Positions 6,053 through 7,799 of a DNA stretch of 7,799 nt are shown piece by piece. Source of the DNA: Bacteroidota bacterium. GTDB lineage: Bacteria; Bacteroidota; Kryptoniia; Kryptoniales; JAKASW01. The notes under the pieces were generated by a model, which worked only from the letters and a program-made list of their open reading frames with translations, was not told where the DNA came from and searched no databases. Positions within the stretch are counted from its first letter, which is position 1; every line of letters starts with the position of its first letter. The position numbers and the translations under genes were made by a program. The stretch is from assembly GCA_021796055.1 (NCBI GenBank), contig JAJYOS010000284.1, positions 1 to 7,799 of the forward strand, in the 5' to 3' direction.

Positions 6053-6333
6053 TTACCTCCCCCTTTCCTGTTTTGATCGAAACGCGGACTGGTCATCCCG
6101 CAATAAAACAAAGATGTTTTCGCCGAGCGCGTTATCAAACCCTGGAGTCCGGATCACGTAACTACTCAACCATGAAATCAGCCGTGAGCCCGTCTTGGTA
6201 TCTCCGGATTTGACGGCCCAAATCGCCATGCACACTAGAAATTAGAGGACTTGAACAGGATTATCAAACACCCTGACTCCAATCGATTATTGCCCGGTCG
6301 TGAGAGCATGCCCGGTGAGAGGCCGCCTCCCAA
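6053..6333. other. Intergenic region without a convincing gene
   Basis: About 280 nt lie between two minus-strand genes. A 60-codon minus-strand frame (6053-6235) exists, but its stop overlaps the Shine-Dalgarno region of the next gene and it resembles nothing I know. The 3' side of the transglutaminase-like gene has GAGAGG-CCG-CCTCCC (6317-6331), an imperfect GC hairpin without a T-run. TTATCAAA followed shortly by CCCTG and a CTCC/GTCC block occurs near 6132-6154 and again near 6261-6284, a weak degenerate duplication. No clear promoter was found. Confidence 0.5.
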
Positions 6334-6978
6334 CTACCTCCCCACAGGTTTGTAGAGCCCTTCCTGGTTCGCGCCGCTGAAACAGAGATCGACGAGCTCG
6401 CCATCGGCCCGGCTCAGGTTCCGCTTCTGAGTCGCAGCCAATATGACGTGATGTTTCACCGTATAGAGGTAATCGCCTATGAAATCCAGATTCTCTTCGG
6501 TGGTCATCCAATTGTTGCCGTCAAATTTGGTGAGATCGACAGGATTCGAATAGCTCCTGAGGGTTTTCTGGCCGTTAGTATTGAAATAGAAATCGAAATA
6601 TGACATAACGAGCTCTCTCAATGTCCGGTAAACCGGCTCACGAAACCGCAGGAGCGTCGTGTTCGACTTCGCAATCGCGCCGTAACATCCGTTTTTCTTG
6701 AAGAGTGCGATGACATGGTCATCGTCGTTCTCGGCCACCATGTCGACGATCAGCGGCCTGTGTCCGAAGGATTTCAGAGCTGCCGCCGCAAACAAAGACC
6801 CCTCGAAACAGTTCGCTTCGCCTCTCCTCATCACCTCTCCCGGCGATATCGTACCAGGGTCTGACTTGTAACGGATGCCGTTGAGGTACAACTGCACATC
6901 GTGAGGATTCTTGAAATTGAGTTTCAGGTCCGGCATTTTTTTTGGGGACGATCCATGGGCGATTTCGGCTTTAGTCAT
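6334..6978 (-). CDS. Transglutaminase-like (papain-fold) conserved protein
   Basis: Predicted cytoplasmic 214-aa protein with no signal peptide. The core resembles short transglutaminase-like proteins. A Cys sits at the start of a helix (Cys57 in RRGEANCFEGSLFAAAAL, 51-68). A His follows an acidic run at the beginning of a strand (His88 in ENDDDHVIALF, 83-93). A third strand ends in GAIAKSN (100-106), where Asn106 could be the third catalytic residue. The second half (FREPVYRTLRELVMSYFDFY, 112-131, then KTLRSYSNPVDL) looks like a conserved family-specific helical region. Whether it is a protease, amidase or transferase cannot be told. No Shine-Dalgarno is visible before the ATG at 6978, nor before the alternative ATG at 6936 (residue 15); 6978 is kept as the longer choice. 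It diverges from the GH20-like gene with 83 nt between. Confidence 0.78.
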   Translation of the reverse strand: MTKAEIAHGSSPKKMPDLKLNFKNPHDVQLYLNGIRYKSDPGTISPGEVMRRGEANCFEGSLFAAAALKSFGHRPLIVDMVAENDDDHVIALFKKNGCYGAIAKSNTTLLRFREPVYRTLRELVMSYFDFYFNTNGQKTLRSYSNPVDLTKFDGNNWMTTEENLDFIGDYLYTVKHHVILAATQKRNLSRADGELVDLCFSGANQEGLYKPVGR

Positions 6979-7061
6979 TTCTGATATCCATTTTGTTATA
7001 CGCTATTCTGAAGCAATCTACTATATTAGACGGAAATATCATCCTAAAATTCAAAGGGTTC
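6979..7061. other. Short divergent promoter region
   Basis: These 83 nt separate two divergent genes and are AT-rich (TTTTGTTATA at 6991-7000, ACTATATTAGA at 7020-7030), so promoters for both directions are expected here. No -35/-10 pair with proper spacing is clear enough to call. AAAGGG at 7053-7058 is the likely ribosome binding site of the rightward gene. Confidence 0.4.
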
Positions 7062-7799
7062 ATGATGACCTCAAGCGAACATCTCAACTTCACAAGAGTC
7101 TTCCATCCGATAATTTTTATAATCGCTGTTGCTGTCAGCGGCCCAGCGATTGGCGGCGCTCTGCCGGCGACGGCGGCCTATAAATCACCCCCTCTGAAAT
7201 TGATTCCGACGCCGAGAGAGGTCTTCATGCATGAAGGTACGTTCCGCCTCAGCGCGGCGGACCGAATAGCCCTGGCTCGCCCCTCCGACAGCGAAGATCG
7301 CTTCGCCGCCGGTCAGCTTGCGGAGGAGATTCAACTCGACTTGAAAGTCAATGTGAAGATTGGCCGGGGTGCCGGGCGAATCGTGATCGGGCGAATCGGC
7401 AAGGACCGCGCCCTCGACATCACTCTGCGCAAATTGCGGATTAAGGTCCCTGACTCTCTTGGGAACCAGGGCTATATCCTGAACATTTCCCCCAAAGAGA
7501 TCCTCGTCGCGGCAAATACATCGACCGGCATCTTTTACGGCGTGCAGACGCTGAAGCAAGTCATTCGAGCGAATAGAACCGCCGACAGGATTCCCTGTCT
7601 GACAATCATCGACTGGCCGGGACTCGAGTACAGGGGCTGGATGGACGACATCAGCCGCGGGCCGATTCCAACGATGGACCTGCTTAAGAAGCAAATCAGA
7701 ACGCTTGCCGAATATAAATTGAATTTCTTCACTCTTTACACGGAGAACGTTTTCAGACTCGATTCCTTTCCCGAACTCGCCCCGCTCGACGGAATCACC
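7062..7799 (+). CDS. Secreted glycoside hydrolase family 20-like protein (beta-N-acetylhexosaminidase-like), 3' end outside window
   Basis: First 246 codons of an exported glycosidase. An N-terminal hydrophobic segment (FHPIIFIIAVAVSG, about 14-27) with PATAA before Tyr40 is a plausible signal peptide. Residues 44-186 match the GH20 N-terminal alpha/beta domain in pattern: LKLIPTPREVFMHEGTFRL, the strand GRIVIG, and GYILNISPKEILVAANTSTGIFYGVQTLKQ with the sequence run broken only by the usual turns. The catalytic barrel starts at YRGWMDDISRGPIP (190-203) and TLAEYKLNFFTLYTEN (214-229). Where typical GH20 enzymes have a His-rich HWHLTDDQGW stretch, this protein has FFTLYTENVFRLD, so it belongs to a divergent branch. 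The catalytic Asp-Glu pair lies beyond the window. AAAGGG fits either ATG 7062 or 7065, and the second has the better spacing. The likely substrates are N-acetylhexosamine-containing glycans (inference). Confidence 0.85.
   Translation, partial: MMTSSEHLNFTRVFHPIIFIIAVAVSGPAIGGALPATAAYKSPPLKLIPTPREVFMHEGTFRLSAADRIALARPSDSEDRFAAGQLAEEIQLDLKVNVKIGRGAGRIVIGRIGKDRALDITLRKLRIKVPDSLGNQGYILNISPKEILVAANTSTGIFYGVQTLKQVIRANRTADRIPCLTIIDWPGLEYRGWMDDISRGPIPTMDLLKKQIRTLAEYKLNFFTLYTENVFRLDSFPELAPLDGIT

Noticed and set aside
5369..6076. 235-codon plus-strand frame opposite the exported hypothetical
   Set aside because: Shadow frame: the minus strand has a signal peptide, a strong Shine-Dalgarno and a sensible composition, whereas this one is Leu/Arg-rich without motifs.
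6053..6235. 60-codon minus-strand frame
   Set aside because: It has no recognisable motif, its stop codon overlaps the ribosome binding region of the following gene, and no Shine-Dalgarno was seen.
7185..7694. 169-codon minus-strand frame opposite the GH20-like gene
   Set aside because: The plus strand encodes a continuous GH20-like protein with a signal peptide to the window edge; the antisense frame has no supporting features.

Overview
The window looks like ordinary chromosome from a free-living bacterium, probably of the Bacteroidota/Chlorobiota/Ignavibacteriota (FCB) assemblage. This assignment is an inference from gene style: a MacA-type adaptor beginning DRKIEKK, an NtrC-type regulator with its kinase, a 'four helix bundle' ORF, a secreted hypothetical of the FSYPRT type, and a GH20 enzyme. 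Base composition is moderate and I saw no rRNA, tRNA or CRISPR array.

Left part (1-5128): a regulated exporter locus. On the minus strand lie a membrane-fusion/periplasmic adaptor (382-1635) and, 28 nt downstream of it, a MacB/LolD-type ABC ATPase that runs off the left edge. On the plus strand, diverging from them, are a sigma-54-dependent response regulator (2220-3590) and its membrane histidine kinase (3740-5128). The intergenic region holds a near-consensus sigma-54 (-24/-12) promoter reading into the adaptor gene (1707-1722). About 85-125 bp upstream of it is a tandem 20-bp repeat with internal dyads (1806-1845), a good candidate for the enhancer site of the regulator. The simplest model is that the kinase senses a membrane or envelope cue, phosphorylates the regulator, and the regulator activates the exporter operon through sigma-54 RNA polymerase.

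Two pieces of accessory DNA interrupt this module. A four-helix-bundle (23S-IVS/S23-like) ORF (1869-2216) sits directly in front of the regulator and is bracketed by an identical 9-bp repeat overlapping both start codons; its C-terminus is shorter than I expect for the family. Between regulator and kinase lies a 150-nt spacer containing an imperfect inverted repeat built from TTGGAGCT units (3607-3732). The last unit supplies the kinase Shine-Dalgarno.

Right part (5129-7799): convergent with the kinase is an exported conserved hypothetical protein (5222-6052, minus). Then come about 280 nt without a convincing gene, a transglutaminase-like Cys/His protein (6334-6978, minus) and, divergently, the N-terminal third or so of a secreted glycoside hydrolase family 20-like enzyme (7062 to the right edge). 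These three genes have no obvious functional tie to the exporter locus.

Nothing here amounts to a demonstrably new system. The most informative observations are the readable sigma-54 circuit and the two insert-like elements in it.
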